A stretch of DNA of 64,000 nt, taken from assembly GCA_029817715.1 (NCBI GenBank), contig JARUPY010000473.1, forward strand, positions 6,076,001-6,140,000. Reading direction: 5' to 3'. The first letter of the stretch is position 1. Each line of letters opens with the position of its first letter. The notes under the pieces are model-generated. The model made no database searches. It saw only the letters and a list, made by a program, of their open reading frames with translations, and was not told where the DNA came from. Below are positions 1 through 11,894 of this stretch, one piece after another. The stretch is from Melastoma dodecandrum. Taxonomy: Eukaryota > Streptophyta > Magnoliopsida > Myrtales > Melastomataceae. The position numbers were made by a program, and so were the translations under genes.

Positions 1-1283
1 AGATGGCGTGCAGATGAAGTGGTTGTTGGAGTTACTCCAAGCACAAAAAGAAGGCTAGTGTTTAGCGACCTCAAGGGGGTTGAGAATCCAGTTGCAGACC
101 ATCTTTCAAGATTGGAATTTAGAAAGCCCGAAACCATAGTGAGCAAAGGAAAGGATGAAAAGCGAGTGAATGAAAATTTTCCAGATGAGCAAATACTTTC
201 AATAATTGCTGCGTTGACTTCAAGCACTCCATGGTACGTAGATTTCGTCAACTTCATTGTAAGTAATGAATTTCCTCCAAACTTAAATTCCCATAAGCGT
301 AAGAAATTTCTTCATGATGTGCGATCTTATTTTTGGGATGATCCGTATTTGTTTAAGTTGGAAAAAGATAATCTATTACGCCAATGTGTTCCAAAAGAGG
401 AACAACTCATGATACTTACAGGTTGTCATGCAAGCTTGTATGATGATCCTTTTGGAGGCATAAAAACTGCCTCAAAGATAATTCAAAGCGAATTTTGTTG
501 GCCGACTCTATTCAAAGATGCTCACGAGTTTTTCATGAAATGTGATGAATGTCAAAGGGTTGGAAATATTTCTCGAAGGCATGAGATGCCATTGACTAAC
601 ATTGTTGAGGTTGAATTGTTCGATGTTTAGGGAATAGACTTTATGGGTCCGTTTCCCTCGTCGTTTGGAAATTCTTACATTCTTGTTGTGGATTATGTCT
701 CCGAGTGGGTAGAAGTATGTGCATACCCCAAGAACGAGCACATGTAGTACAAGATTCTTGAAGAGGAACATATTCGCTCGATTCGGTACTCCGAGGGCAA
801 TCATAAGTTATGGAGGTGGAGGTACGCAATTTTGTAACAAGTTATTTGAGAATTTGCTCTTGAAATATGGTGTGAAGCACAAGGTCATAATCACATACCA
901 CCCGAAAGCCAACGGACAAGTAGAGGTGCCAAACCGGGAGATAAAGCGAATCTTGGAGAAGACCGCTAATCCATCGCGCAAGAACTAAGCAATGAAGTTA
1001 GACGATGCACTTTGGGCTTATCGAACAACATTCAGAACAACCACCGGTATGTCACCATACCAGCCAGTCTTTGGAAAAAGTTTTCATCTACCGATGGAAC
1101 TTGAACATAAGGCATATTGGGCGGTAAAGAAGTTAAATTTAGATCCAGAATTAGCAACTGAAAAACGTCTTTTGGCATGAGTTTCGCTTACGAGCCTATG
1201 AGAGTTCGCGGATGTATAAAGAGAAAACAAAATTTTGGCATGACGAGAAGATCTTGAACAAAGAATTCAAGATTGACACCCTC
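1..1283 (+). pseudogene. Ty3/gypsy pol remnant: end of RNase H plus integrase, part 1
   Basis: The left window edge cuts this fragment. The first frame (19-630) begins in the RNase H tail, with the typical NPVADHLSRLE stretch, and continues into the integrase zinc-binding region (paired His, then KCDECQRVG). The core follows in other frames ([14 protein letters not shown], then YHPKANGQVEVPNREIKR at about 897-950) and ends with the conserved [20 protein letters not shown] stretch near 1001-1060. Stops at 628, 745 and 986 and several frame changes make it non-functional. The reading ends at about 1275 in a KILNKEFK-like motif and resumes 4.7 kb downstream at about 5953, so a single integrase gene has been split. 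Plant Ty3/gypsy (Athila/Tat-like) assignment is from motifs only. Confidence 0.88.
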
Positions 1284-2999
1284 TGATGTCTATACACTAT
1301 AGACGGTGGCCAGTCCTCGTCATGGAACACTTCGGCTTTTATTAATATGGTTTTGATGATGAACCATATAGAATCTTACCTCTATATTCTATAGAAGCAT
1401 GTATGATACGCTACAGAAGATGCTCCTATAATCTATAGAAGCTCGTATTGTACGTTACAGAAGTATACCGTAAGGAACGTTCTGTAAGTAAAATCAATAC
1501 CTTAATTAAAGGAAAGACGAGCGAAAGTATTTTTGCGATGCCAAAGTACTAAGTACCGAATTTGGTAAATATGAAAATTTATTTTCACTAATATATTTTT
1601 AATTTATCAAATTAATTAATTAATAAAAGATAATCTAAATAGAATAGTCCTTTGAAATATTGTCAATCTTATCTTATCTGATTATTATAAATTAAACGAA
1701 AATTTCTTATAAAAGAAATGCTAAGATCATATCTTCCCATTTTAGGAGTAATATATTTCTCACCTTGGAAGCTTCTATAATGACCTTCTCTAGGTTAAAG
1801 AGCGTCCACATTTATTTGTATTTTGATATGGACAGAACTCTTTCAGCTTTTTACTAGTAATAACGTCCAGGAACATGTGTAATCATATTTGGATGAAATA
1901 AACTAGATTAGGAAATATATCAAGGATTGTTTTATTTACAGAAGGTTATACGTCTACAGAACCTTCTGACCATCTGTTACTTGCTGGGGACGAAATCAAT
2001 CATTTTTTTATTAATTCTGAACGGTAACATGATAGACGTTATGTTGCCGCAATATGGAAGTAATCTCATGTGATTTATATGATTATTACGCCTCAAATCA
2101 TATCTTTTGTTTGCGACAAGATACTTTTCATCTACAGCAGCCCGACGTCCTGTAAACTATTAGCCTAATTTAGATTCGTTTGATTAGTTATAAATAGGTT
2201 AATTCGACATTATTATCAGTAGATTTAGAGAGAGTGTGTGTATCAGTGTATTAGAGAGTCGGTTACATTTAGTTGATTTTTCTTTGAGTGTGTCGTTCGT
2301 GTTCTTGCCGCACCACGGGAGGGCGTGAGTTACAAAAGGTAGTATCGTCGATGAAACTTCTAGGAGAGTGACTTGGAGGGCATGAAGGACTTCGGTTGGA
2401 CGCTGTGGATAGTGTTGGAGGGACATGCAGTAGGATCCGAGGGAGGATTGCTGGCTATGTACAAGGCAACATGTAGTGAACGAAGTGTAGGCCAGAACTC
2501 TGGGAGCACAGAAGGTGAGGGACTGACCTGGCTCTATAACTACGTTCTATTGTGGTTGTCTGCAGGAATGTCTACTTGGTGAGGAGCCGAGGGGAAGTCT
2601 TCACGAGGAGTGGAGCATTCTTGGTGAGGAGCAAAGGGATTACTCACAGAGGAACTTAGGGGAAGTCGTAGCAGGTTGCTGTGCATGCTTGGTGAGGAGC
2701 CAAGGGATTAATCGGTGAGGAGCCGAGGGGAAGTCGCAGTGGGTAGTTACGCAACTGGTGAGGACACTGTCCGAGGAGGAGAACGTCCAGACAACTAGTT
2801 ACTATTGTTAGTCACGTTAATCCATGCAAACTTGTAAAAATGCAGTACCTTCGGGTGCATGTGTTATAGAGGGCTGATCCTGTATCACCTTCTACTTCAC
2901 TGATTCGTTCCAATTAGTAATAGGGTTTAGGGTTTAGGGTTTTAGAGTGGGCATTTATACTAATTCACCCCCCTTTTAGTCTTAATCATTGGGCCAACA
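1284..2999 (+). repeat. copia-type LTR (5' LTR of a truncated element)
   Basis: The right boundary is well supported: the sequence ends in CCAACA and, after two bases, is followed by a primer-binding site. The left boundary is inferred. TGATGTCTATAC at 1284 lies exactly where the gypsy integrase reading breaks, and TG...CA termini fit an LTR. A TATA-like box (TATAAATAGG) lies near 2189. The part downstream of that box shares recognisable stretches with 9314-10010, such as the ggtgagggactgac block and repeated gaggag/aagtcg blocks. Near the 3' end are three copies of the telomere-like heptamer TTTAGGG (about 2924-2942). No matching 3' LTR is seen. Confidence 0.6.
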
Positions 3000-3001
3000 A
3001 T

Positions 3002-3013
3002 TGGTATTAGAGC
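3002..3013 (+). other. primer-binding site, initiator tRNA-Met type
   Basis: TGGTATTAGAGC differs by one base from TGGTATCAGAGC, the usual plant copia site complementary to the 3' end of initiator tRNA-Met. It lies two bases after the LTR end. Confidence 0.85.
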
Positions 3014-3469
3014 GGGTATCAACGGAAGCCTAACCGCTCATTGAGATCCTATAGGAGCTCAGACCTTCTGTGCGTTCTCTGATCATCACCAGTTTGTTGT
3101 ATTCTACAAAAGCTTTGTTCTCTGTTAGTATCCAAAAATTGGTATTCGAGTGGGTTCCAATAATAGCTTTACAGCATGTTGATATCCTACAGCAACTCTG
3201 ACCTTTTGTGTGCGCTCTGACCACTATCACCTTGATGTATTCTACAGAAGCTATGCTCTCTGTTAGAATCCTACAGCTAGCACAAAAGTCATGCTCAATA
3301 GAGACTTAAACATTCGGTGAGATTCGTTTTAAAACCCAACAGAAGCTTGTAGCTCATTGAGGTTCTACACTGTAATCGTCAAGGTCCTGTTCGATTTTGC
3401 AGAAGCCCCGTATTTTTGTGGAACTTGAATTATTTGCGGACAATTACTTTGCTCCAAAACCACACATAA

Positions 3470-3990
3470 AGAAATCCTCCTACTTTTGATGGTAAAAACT
3501 TCTCATATTGGAAAATCCGAATGAGTGCCTTCGTTGATGCTATTGACGACGAATTGTGGTCCTACATAGAGGATGGTCCACCTTCTGTTCCAATCGAACG
3601 ACGAAATGGTCCTGATGGTCATCCTACGAAGGAATATCTTCGGATCAAAAGACTAACGAATTCGACAAAGTATCTAATGTTTAGTACTTTATTCGAAAGT
3701 GAGTATGTGAAAGTATCTACTTGCACTTCGGATAAGGAGATATGGGATAGGCTTGTCACCATGTACGTTGGGACAAACCAAATAAAAGAAACCAAGATGA
3801 ATTTTTTAATTCATCAATATGAAAATTTCACCATGAAAGGGGATAAAGCCGTTGAACAAATATTCGAGAGACTGAACCTTCTAGTAGATTCCTTAGCACA
3901 TCTTGGGGAAAAACTATAGCAATGTTGAGTTGGTTAGAAAGGCTTTACGCGCTCTTCTTGATGTGAAATTTCTTTTTATAGAAAAAATTT
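3470..3990 (+). pseudogene. copia gag fragment (truncated)
   Basis: The reading contains PPTFDGKNFSYWKIRMSAF followed by DKEIWDRLVTMYVGT and a KETKMNFLIHQYENF-like stretch, which are hallmarks of the N-terminal copia Gag domain (UBN2/DUF4219-like). A TAA lies in frame just upstream of this start. A frameshift near 3919 moves the end (NVELVRKALRALLDVKF) into another frame. Recognisable gag stops near 3990. No zinc knuckle, protease, integrase or reverse transcriptase follows; the sequence changes directly into the GST locus. The element is therefore a 5' stub. Confidence 0.85.
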
Positions 3991-4266
3991 AGAAAAAAAA
4001 ATCGACTATTTTTGTAATTTCCCAATTTTTTATATTTTTGTATAAGATATTTGAACTGCTTGGAAGCTTCCATGAAATTTTCGAAACAAAATTTCAAAAA
4101 AAAAATGAACTTTTAAATTGAGACTTTTCTCTTATGATTAGAAAAGAAATGGTCAATCTCGAATTTTTTCGATGAATAAGAAGATTGGTTGGGCTGAATT
4201 TTATCCATGACGTAGGAATTGGGCAAGTGCTTACGTCACTAATCCCATCGATCCTCATCCAAATAA

Positions 4267-5112
<846 letters not shown>

Positions 5113-5941
5113 TCGTATCCCGAAAGTTGATATCTTGAACATCAAGCGAGATCCCGGATCCGGTCATATTGCTGGGGTTGTAGTCTTTCATAATTTCCAA
5201 GAATGATAATCGTTGAACGACCATTCACGCTTACATAATTTCTCAGCCGCCAAAACGGGGGAAAGTGGTCCGACATGAATCCAATGACTTAGTCTAGTTA
5301 CAACATTAAGTCAAACATGTGTGGACCTACGAACATCATCTGTCGGAGCCATGACCAGATGACCTCCTTCACCAAGTAAGAAACTGTCACGCAATCCGCA
5401 GGCGCGTCAGTGCCGACTATGAGATGGCAAAATACAAGGACATACGTCACGCAGTGGACTGCAATATTATAAAATGTTTATAAGTCTAAACAATAATACA
5501 AAATAACCTATGACCATGGTTTACTGACAAACATATCGGCAATATTTAGTCCCAACAACATAGTTTCAATTTCGAGTTTTGACCATAGTCGATAAACTTT
5601 TACAAAAAATGTTAAATAAAAGACATGAACAAAGCATAACTGGCCATGCTACAAACACGAACGGATGCTTGAAATGGCCAACTCAAGAATACAATGCTTC
5701 TAAAAGAAAATGTGATGGACAATTCAAGTCTTTGATACACTTAATGTGTTTGTCGTGCCTTGTACATGTATTTACCCTTAAACTTTTTCGTAACTACCAA
5801 AGTACGTGCTTTTAGTGACTGACCACCTTTCCTCGTTTCCAGACTGATAGATGGACATGAGTGTCCGTGGGTCTTCAGGCCTATTCGAAGCTTTCTTTAT
5901 GTTCATGCTTTGATGGTCTTCAATTTCTCACTTGACCCATC
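5113..5941. other. GST 3' flank, no gene seen
   Basis: AT-rich DNA after the GST stop. A 78-residue open frame at 5579-5815 has no recognisable motif and AT-driven composition. I see no gene, RNA or clear repeat here. Confidence 0.5.
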
Positions 5942-6136
5942 TTGATTTCACAGCTTGATAACTATAACTCTCGTCTTAAACTCTTTCCAGGAAAATTTAA
6001 GTCGCGGTGGTCTAGATCGTTCATGGTTAATCGTGTATCACCTTTTGGAGTGGTTGAAATGCAGGGAAAAGAAGAACCTTTAATAGTGAACGGACAACGT
6101 CTCAAGCCATATTTTGGAGGGGCAATTGCGCGGTAA
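5942..6136 (+). pseudogene. Ty3/gypsy integrase C-terminus, part 2
   Basis: The reading has YNSRLKLFPGKFKSRWSRSF followed by a VNGQRLKPY motif, the C-terminal end of plant gypsy integrase. It continues directly from the fragment ending near 1275, with only about five residues unaccounted for. Downstream at 6207-6233 is an AAACAAGCGC...GGCAACCC motif that I associate with the sequence just after pol in plant gypsy elements. Confidence 0.85.
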
Positions 6137-6309
6137 CCAAACATGGCTAACCTTGCCGATCCCAATTATACATAAAATAGGAGACAAGAGTCAAGTCGAT
6201 GACTATAAACAAGCGCTGCTCGGAAGGCAACCCGATTCTAGTTTTCCTTTTTTTTTAGTTTACGTTTTCTCAATTCATTTTATTTTAAGTTTTTGCTTTG
6301 TTTTTACAG

Positions 6310-6500
6310 AGTACAGAGGGACGCGTCCTCAACTTCCTAAGGGCATGTCCTTGCCATGACAAGAGTTTACAGAGAGCACAAGGACGCATCCTCCGATTTT
6401 GAGGGATGCGACCTTGGTGAAACACAACAACCACAGAAGCATGGAGGACACGTCCTCCGATTTTGAAGGACGCATCCTCCGATTCTGGTGGACGTGTCCC
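6310..6500 (+). repeat. degenerate GGACGCGTCCTCCGATTTTGA repeats
   Basis: At least four variants of a unit reading roughly GGACGC(G/A)TCCTCCGATTTTG occur here, mixed with a GGGACGCGACCTT form. The same motif recurs at 8095-8240 inside the LTR of the same element. It alternates forward and near-palindromic copies (GGACGCGTCC). Confidence 0.7.
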
Positions 6501-7808
6501 TTTGAAAAAAAAATTTAAAAAAAATAAAATAAATAAAAATAAAAACTTCTCCGAGGATTTCACTCAATTGAAGGACACAACCCTAATCTCTTTATTCTCT
6601 TATTATTTCAGTTGTTGTCGAACACAAGTACCAAGAGAGATTAGACAAGTTGAGAGGTCGCCTCGCCTCAGTTACATATGGATGTACGACTACGACACCG
6701 ACGACGAGCTACCCCAGGAGAGTATTACGTTCCCTTCGTTTTTCTATGCTTTCTATTAACATCGGGACTATGCTTAGTCTAGATTTGGGGGTGCGACTCT
6801 TTTCTAGTTTGCTTTGCTTTGATTTTGTTTAGTTATTATGATCGTTTATTTTGAGTTTGGATGATCCTTAGAAGTGTGCTTTGAATTCTTTAGGTCATTT
6901 TTAGGTTGAGTTTAGGTGTGTCAAACTCCTCAATGAAACTCGATAAAATCTTTGATGAGCTGACTCTTATTCGAGGATGACATTAGTGTACTGCTCACAA
7001 CCTACGGAAGAGTTTAAAATGAAACTTAAAGGTTGATTAGATTTAAATTGTTTTAAAAAATAATAATTTCTCGGCTAAACCCTAAATAAAATGAATCTTA
7101 AAGTGTTAGCGATTGAAAACAATTTTAGAAATCTAATAATACATGTTAGTTGGTCTTGAGTGGTGCTGATTAGACATTAACTGGAAGCAAGTCTTAGGTA
7201 ATAAAAATAAAATAAAAATAAAATAAAAATAAAATGATAGTTACCAAGGCTCTGATTGTTTAGGCGCGTGAAGAAAAAAATTAGAAAAAAGTTGTTTGAT
7301 TTACGCCCAATTATGTACTTGTTGTGTGAGTCCTTTTTGGTGTACTCGAACATGAGATCCGAGGGGTGCTTCATCCTAATGCCTTGGGCCAACTGGGCCA
7401 GGAGTCATTGAGCGAATACTCGTTACATGGGTGTACTAGATTGTGATGATACATTTAGAGTCGTGTAGATGACATTAAAATTTTTTGTTAAAGAAAAGAA
7501 AAAGAACAACATGTAGATGAGTGGACAGTTGGTGTTTGACTTGGTTTTTGTGAAGTGCCAATCTAGAGTGTTTTATTGGAAGTCTTTAATTGTTGATTTC
7601 ACTTCATGACATATCGAGTTGATAATTAAATAAAGTTTTTATTGATAAATGACATGACTTTGGGAAGTGAGTATATGCATTACTGAGAATATAATGGGAG
7701 TGCTTAGAAGAGATTAATTCGGGTGTCGTTGAGGAGCGTCCTTTGTCTTCTTTTTGTGTTTTCTTTCTAGGCATTTGCTCGACGACTAGCAAATATTAGG
7801 TTTGAGGT
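6500..7808 (+). other. gypsy element spacer between integrase and 3' LTR
   Basis: Non-coding, AT-rich DNA following the integrase end. It contains a tandem AAATA array near 7199-7235. No env-like or other ORF is convincing. Confidence 0.5.
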
Positions 7809-9313
7809 TGTTAATAACTCTATGAAAGTAGAGTTATTTGGTACTCTTAATGGGGCTTTACAAGGCTAGTATGAGAGTTGATGTTAGATTTTTTTATAGT
7901 TTTTATTATATTTTTTTGTTTAGTGTTAAGTCGATTTTTATTATTTTATTAGATTTTTAGTCTATTTCAAGATTAAGTGAAAACTAGTTGATGCATCTTT
8001 AATTTTTTTTGATTTGGTAACGGTAAATGAGGAGATAGGCAAGTGAAAAATGGATGAAAAATGATAAAGTATAGAAATCATAGAAAAGGGAAAGACGCGT
8101 CCTCCAATCGTAGGGACGCGACCTTCCAGCACTAGTGCATCACAGAGAGCAGAAGGACACGACCTTCGATTTTGAGGGATGTTTCTGTGGAGAAACTGGG
8201 AAATGAAAGACGTGTCCGCTGCAGGAAGGACGCGACTTTCGACAATGTGTACAAGATCTTGTCCAACTACCGAACTTTCCTCAAGATGATGTTTGAAGAG
8301 GAAGATGATCGATTAGTTACTCTCTTTAGTCCTTTTAGGTTTTTATTTTATTTTATTTTATTTTCTTAGACATTTTTAGATCATTTAGAATATTAGGAAA
8401 TGTTTTAAGGAAATTATATATTTCCTAGGATAGCCTTAGTTAGGAGATATTTTTCTTTCATATATATTTTTTTGTTTTTAGACTTTTGATCTGAAGAGAA
8501 GGAGGAGGTGGCGGCTAGGTTTCGAGTGAAGATTCGAATGAGGTGACTACCAACCCGATCAAGAGATCGGGAAGGCGTTCGTTTTATATTTTCCTCGATT
8601 TCTATGTCATTGTTATTTTCTGCTGAACTTTGGATATTTTTTTATTTAGAATAAACTAATTTTCTTATTAGGGTGCTAAGTTTGCGAGACTTGTCGAATT
8701 GATATTGAATGTGATTTATTTATTTGAAAGTTTGATGTTCTTTGATGTGCTTACGTGTTTATTTTTCGAAAATACGATTGGCGTCAGTTTCTGAATTAAC
8801 ACGGATTACCTTAGCTTCGGGAGGTGTAAGATTGATTCAAGAGGAAAATCAAAGAACATGTTAATAAAAACTTTAGATAGGAATATCACAGTTGATATTA
8901 ATCGGATTGACTTTTGGGAGTACATTAATTTTGACTGTAGATAGAGATATCACAGTTAATATTAATTGAATTGAATGCGAGGAGTTAATTGAATATAGAT
9001 CGTAGGGATACGTCTAAATTATATGAGAACGTGATTTAAATCCTTAGACAACTTTATCAAAGTGTTAAATTGATCAACGACAAGTTAAGTAAATTTAGTT
9101 GCCTTGGACTTTCTTAATTGGTATTATCTCATTAGCTTTGTTGATTTGTTTTTGTTATTTTGGTTTCATTTCATCATTTATTCGATTAGTCTAGATAATA
9201 TTTAGGCGGCTTGATTTGGTACTCAGGAACAATTAGTCCTCGTGGGAACGATATCTTACGTGCTAAAATTGATACGTGTGTATACTTGCGCACAACACAT
9301 TTTTAGCAGGACA
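7809..9313 (+). repeat. gypsy 3' LTR (same family as the solo LTR at 15765-17061)
   Basis: This is homologous, in the opposite orientation, to the solo LTR at 15765-17061, whose ends are fixed by a target duplication. Aligning the ends gives TGTTAATAACTC at 7809 and GCAGGACA at 9313, about 1.5 kb. The start has a perfect hairpin: arms 7813-7822 and 7829-7838 (10 bp), loop of 6. The end has a TCCTCGTGGGAACGATATC block (about 9236-9254) that is conserved in both copies. Confidence 0.75.
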
Positions 9314-10010
9314 GTATAAATAGGGATCCAGACGTATTGTAATATGTGTGAGTGAGATATAGTTGACAGACGTGAGAGTGTGCTAAGAGCTTGTAATAGT
9401 TCGTTCTTTTGAGTTTTGTTCGTCACACAAGGGAAGTGAGCTGGAAAAGGCTGTAACATTGGTGAAACCTTTTGGGAGAGTAACTCAGATGCCACGAGAG
9501 ACTCTTAGTTGGAGGTTGCAGGAGACGTTGGTGTAGACGTGCGGCTGGAGGCTGGTGTACCAATGTATAGTGGGCCGGAGAGAAGGGCGGATACTCCAAG
9601 AGCAAATAAGGTGAGGGACTGACTAGCTTCTGTAACATAACGTTCTGGGTATGCAGGAACATAGGACAGAGGTTGTTGTCTGCTCGCATGAGGTTCGCCA
9701 CTAAGTCGTTGTCTTGAGGGACTACACAAGGGAAGTCGCAACTGGGTATTGTTCAAGTGAGGACATCGCCAAAGTGAAACGTCCAAAGGGATGTCACAAC
9801 AGGTTATTGTGCAGGTGAGGACAACGCTAAAGAGAAATGTCCGAAGGGAAGTCGTTGAGAGGAGCTGTGCAGGCAAGGACACCGCATGAGAAAAACGTGT
9901 TAAAACTTGGATACCTTTGTTAGTCATGTTACCTTTGGTGCAAAACCTTCTAGTCTTAACTACAGAAGGTCGATCGCGCATCACCTTCTATAATTGCTAA
10001 TATGTTTTCT
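9314..10010 (+). repeat. copia LTR remnant related to 1284-2999
   Basis: It begins at a TATAAATAGGG box directly after the gypsy LTR and shares ordered blocks with the LTR at 1284-2999: AAGGTGAGGGACTGAC, repeated GGGAAGTCG units and GTTAGTCATGTTA. The 5' part upstream of the TATA box is missing, as if removed or displaced by the gypsy insertion. The open frames on the reverse strand here (for example 9505-9984) have no motif and are not called. Confidence 0.6.
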
Positions 10011-10660
10011 TTAGTGATAACCATATAAATTCTGGGTGAGAGTGGTCGTAGGCAAAGCATGCCGAACCACTACGAAAATTCTTGTGTCGTACAAATCATT
10101 CCGAAATCCGTTTCGTACATTCTATTTCATAGAAGCATGTCTCAAAGCTTCTATTTTACATAAGCTATCTTCCACCGTGGGGTTGTTAAAAGGAGTTAAA
10201 AATCTTTAATTGGACTTTAAAACTAATTAACCCACTTAGTGTACCATGTACAATAAGCACAAAGGCAATCATTAATTAAAGAGGTGTTTCGTCGTCCTTG
10301 TGTGTCTTCGATGTTTCTTTCTCCTTATTCGCAAGCTTCCGCTGGCTCTATCGTCTCTCCTACGCAAAATGTACGTAGGAACATGAAACCCACCTTCCAC
10401 CTTTCTTCGTTTCCCTTTCTATATGCTCTGTTCTTTCCCCCACCACCACCGAAGTTGCACGGGTGTTTTCTCCTCTGCCTCCCCAATTTTCGCTTTTGAT
10501 TGTCCTGATACCATATGAAAATTTATTCCCCAACAAATGTGACTACTATTTTTTATTCGTTTAGCTTGTAGGATAGATTTTACTTTGAATTTGATGATCT
10601 AGTAATGCATTTTTCCTCTTCATTGTTCGGCATTATCATTGACTTATTATATTTTTCCAC
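10011..10660. other. no gene seen
   Basis: A continuation of copia-like untranslated sequence (repeated AGAAGCATGT/ACATAAGCT blocks resembling 1390-1460), then unassigned DNA. The open frame at 10284-10499 has no recognisable motif. Confidence 0.4.
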
Positions 10661-10739
10661 GTAAGTTAGGATGTTGGACGAAAATCCGTCAACCCTAAAG
10701 AAATGTAAAAAGCAAGGCGTGGGCCAGGACTTACTCCTT

Positions 10740-10932
10740 GGAAACATTTTTTATGGACCACTCGTATGTAAAGCATTCTCTTGGATCTTCTAAGAGGTCC
10801 AAGTTGAAGACATTGAAACATCATTTCAGAAAATTTAGGGATGGTTTACACGTGGATGAGTGATTTTTCTTGGAAATGAGAAACTAAAAAGTTTGAAGCA
10901 GAAGACCATGTTTGGGATGCCCTCATTAAGGT
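10740..10932 (+). pseudogene. Myb/SANT-like domain fragment (PIF/Harbinger-associated type)
   Basis: Across two frames the translation gives KLKTLKHHFRKFRDG, then YTWMSDFSWK and ETKKFEAEDHVWDALIK. This is the second half of the plant Myb/SANT-like domain (PF12776 type), where aromatic residues are followed by an acidic D-x-VW-D motif. A GTGAGT splice donor follows at 10932. Internal stops make it non-functional. Continuations lie at 15530-15764 and 17067-17300, separated by two transposon insertions with readable target duplications. Confidence 0.6.
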
Positions 10933-11017
10933 GAGTTACAATCATTGGGGTAACAGTTTTGGTTTTTACAGTACAATATTTTTCATTTTTAAGTTTGTTG
11001 ATTTATTGACTTTACAT

Positions 11018-11026
11018 AATTGTTTG
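11018..11026 (+). repeat. 9-bp target site duplication, left copy
   Basis: AATTGTTTG immediately precedes the left TIR and is repeated exactly at 15436-15444 after the right TIR. Confidence 0.92.
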
Positions 11027-11894
11027 GGAAGCGGCTAACGGTACGTGCACGTAACGGTTACGTAGTTTACTAATTAATACTAACGAGAAGTAGTAAATTT
11101 TACTAAAAGTTGACCGTTACAAATTAATACCAACGAAGTCAACGCATATTTAATAAAAAATGTAGTAAAATTTACTACTTTTCGGTCAACTTTTAGTAAA
11201 GTCAACGCAAACTTAGTAAAAAAGTATGGAAATTTTACTACTTTTTCACTGTTCATTCCAGTTTAAGTTTACTACTTTTGCGCTGACTTTACTAAAACAT
11301 TTCCGTTAGTAACGTCAACGCAGAATTAGTAAAAAAAGTAGTAAAATTTACTCATTTTTTTACAAATTTTGCGTTGACTTTACTAATTTTTTCGTATTTT
11401 AGTAAAATCAAACCAGTTTTAGTAAAAAAAGGAGTAAATTTTACTACTTTTTTTACTAATTCTGCGTTGACGTTACTAACGGAAATGTTTTAGTAAAGTC
11501 AGCGCAAGGTTAGTAAAAAACGTAGTAAATTTTACTATTTTTTACTGTACGAATTATGTCGATAATTAGTAACTGTTTACTAATTCTGGTGTTTTTTTAG
11601 TAAAAAACTCTTCCTCTTAGTAAATTTTACTAATTTTGAGTTGTTTCTACTAAAAAAAGTTGTAAACTGTTACTAAAAAATGAAGGCGTTTACTAACAAA
11701 TTTACTAATTAGAACAGTGTTTCCGAACCTAACTACGAACCTATTTATGTTGTGAAATTACCTCTCTACCCTGGTTACTAAACTTATTACTAATTTACTA
11801 GACATATTACTAATTTTGTTAGTAATCTGTACAACTTCGTAAATATTTACTAACGTAATTACTAATATTGTTGTGTAGTTTCGTAATTTTTACT
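11027..11894 (+). repeat. left terminal inverted repeat, about 868 bp
   Basis: Matches the reverse complement of 14591-15435 with scattered mismatches and small indels. It is built largely from AGTAAA/TTTACT motifs, including the repeated palindrome GTAGTAAATTTTACTAC. It also has an internal inverted repeat: TTCCGTTAGTAACGTCAACG at about 11302 and its reverse complement near 11465-11485. Confidence 0.9.

Noticed and set aside
7199..7235. AAATA tandem array as a biologically special repeat
   Set aside because: Ordinary AT microsatellite in retroelement spacer.
9505..9984. 159-codon minus-strand frame
   Set aside because: Lies in the copia LTR remnant opposite to GGGAAGTCG repeats; composition reflects the repeats.
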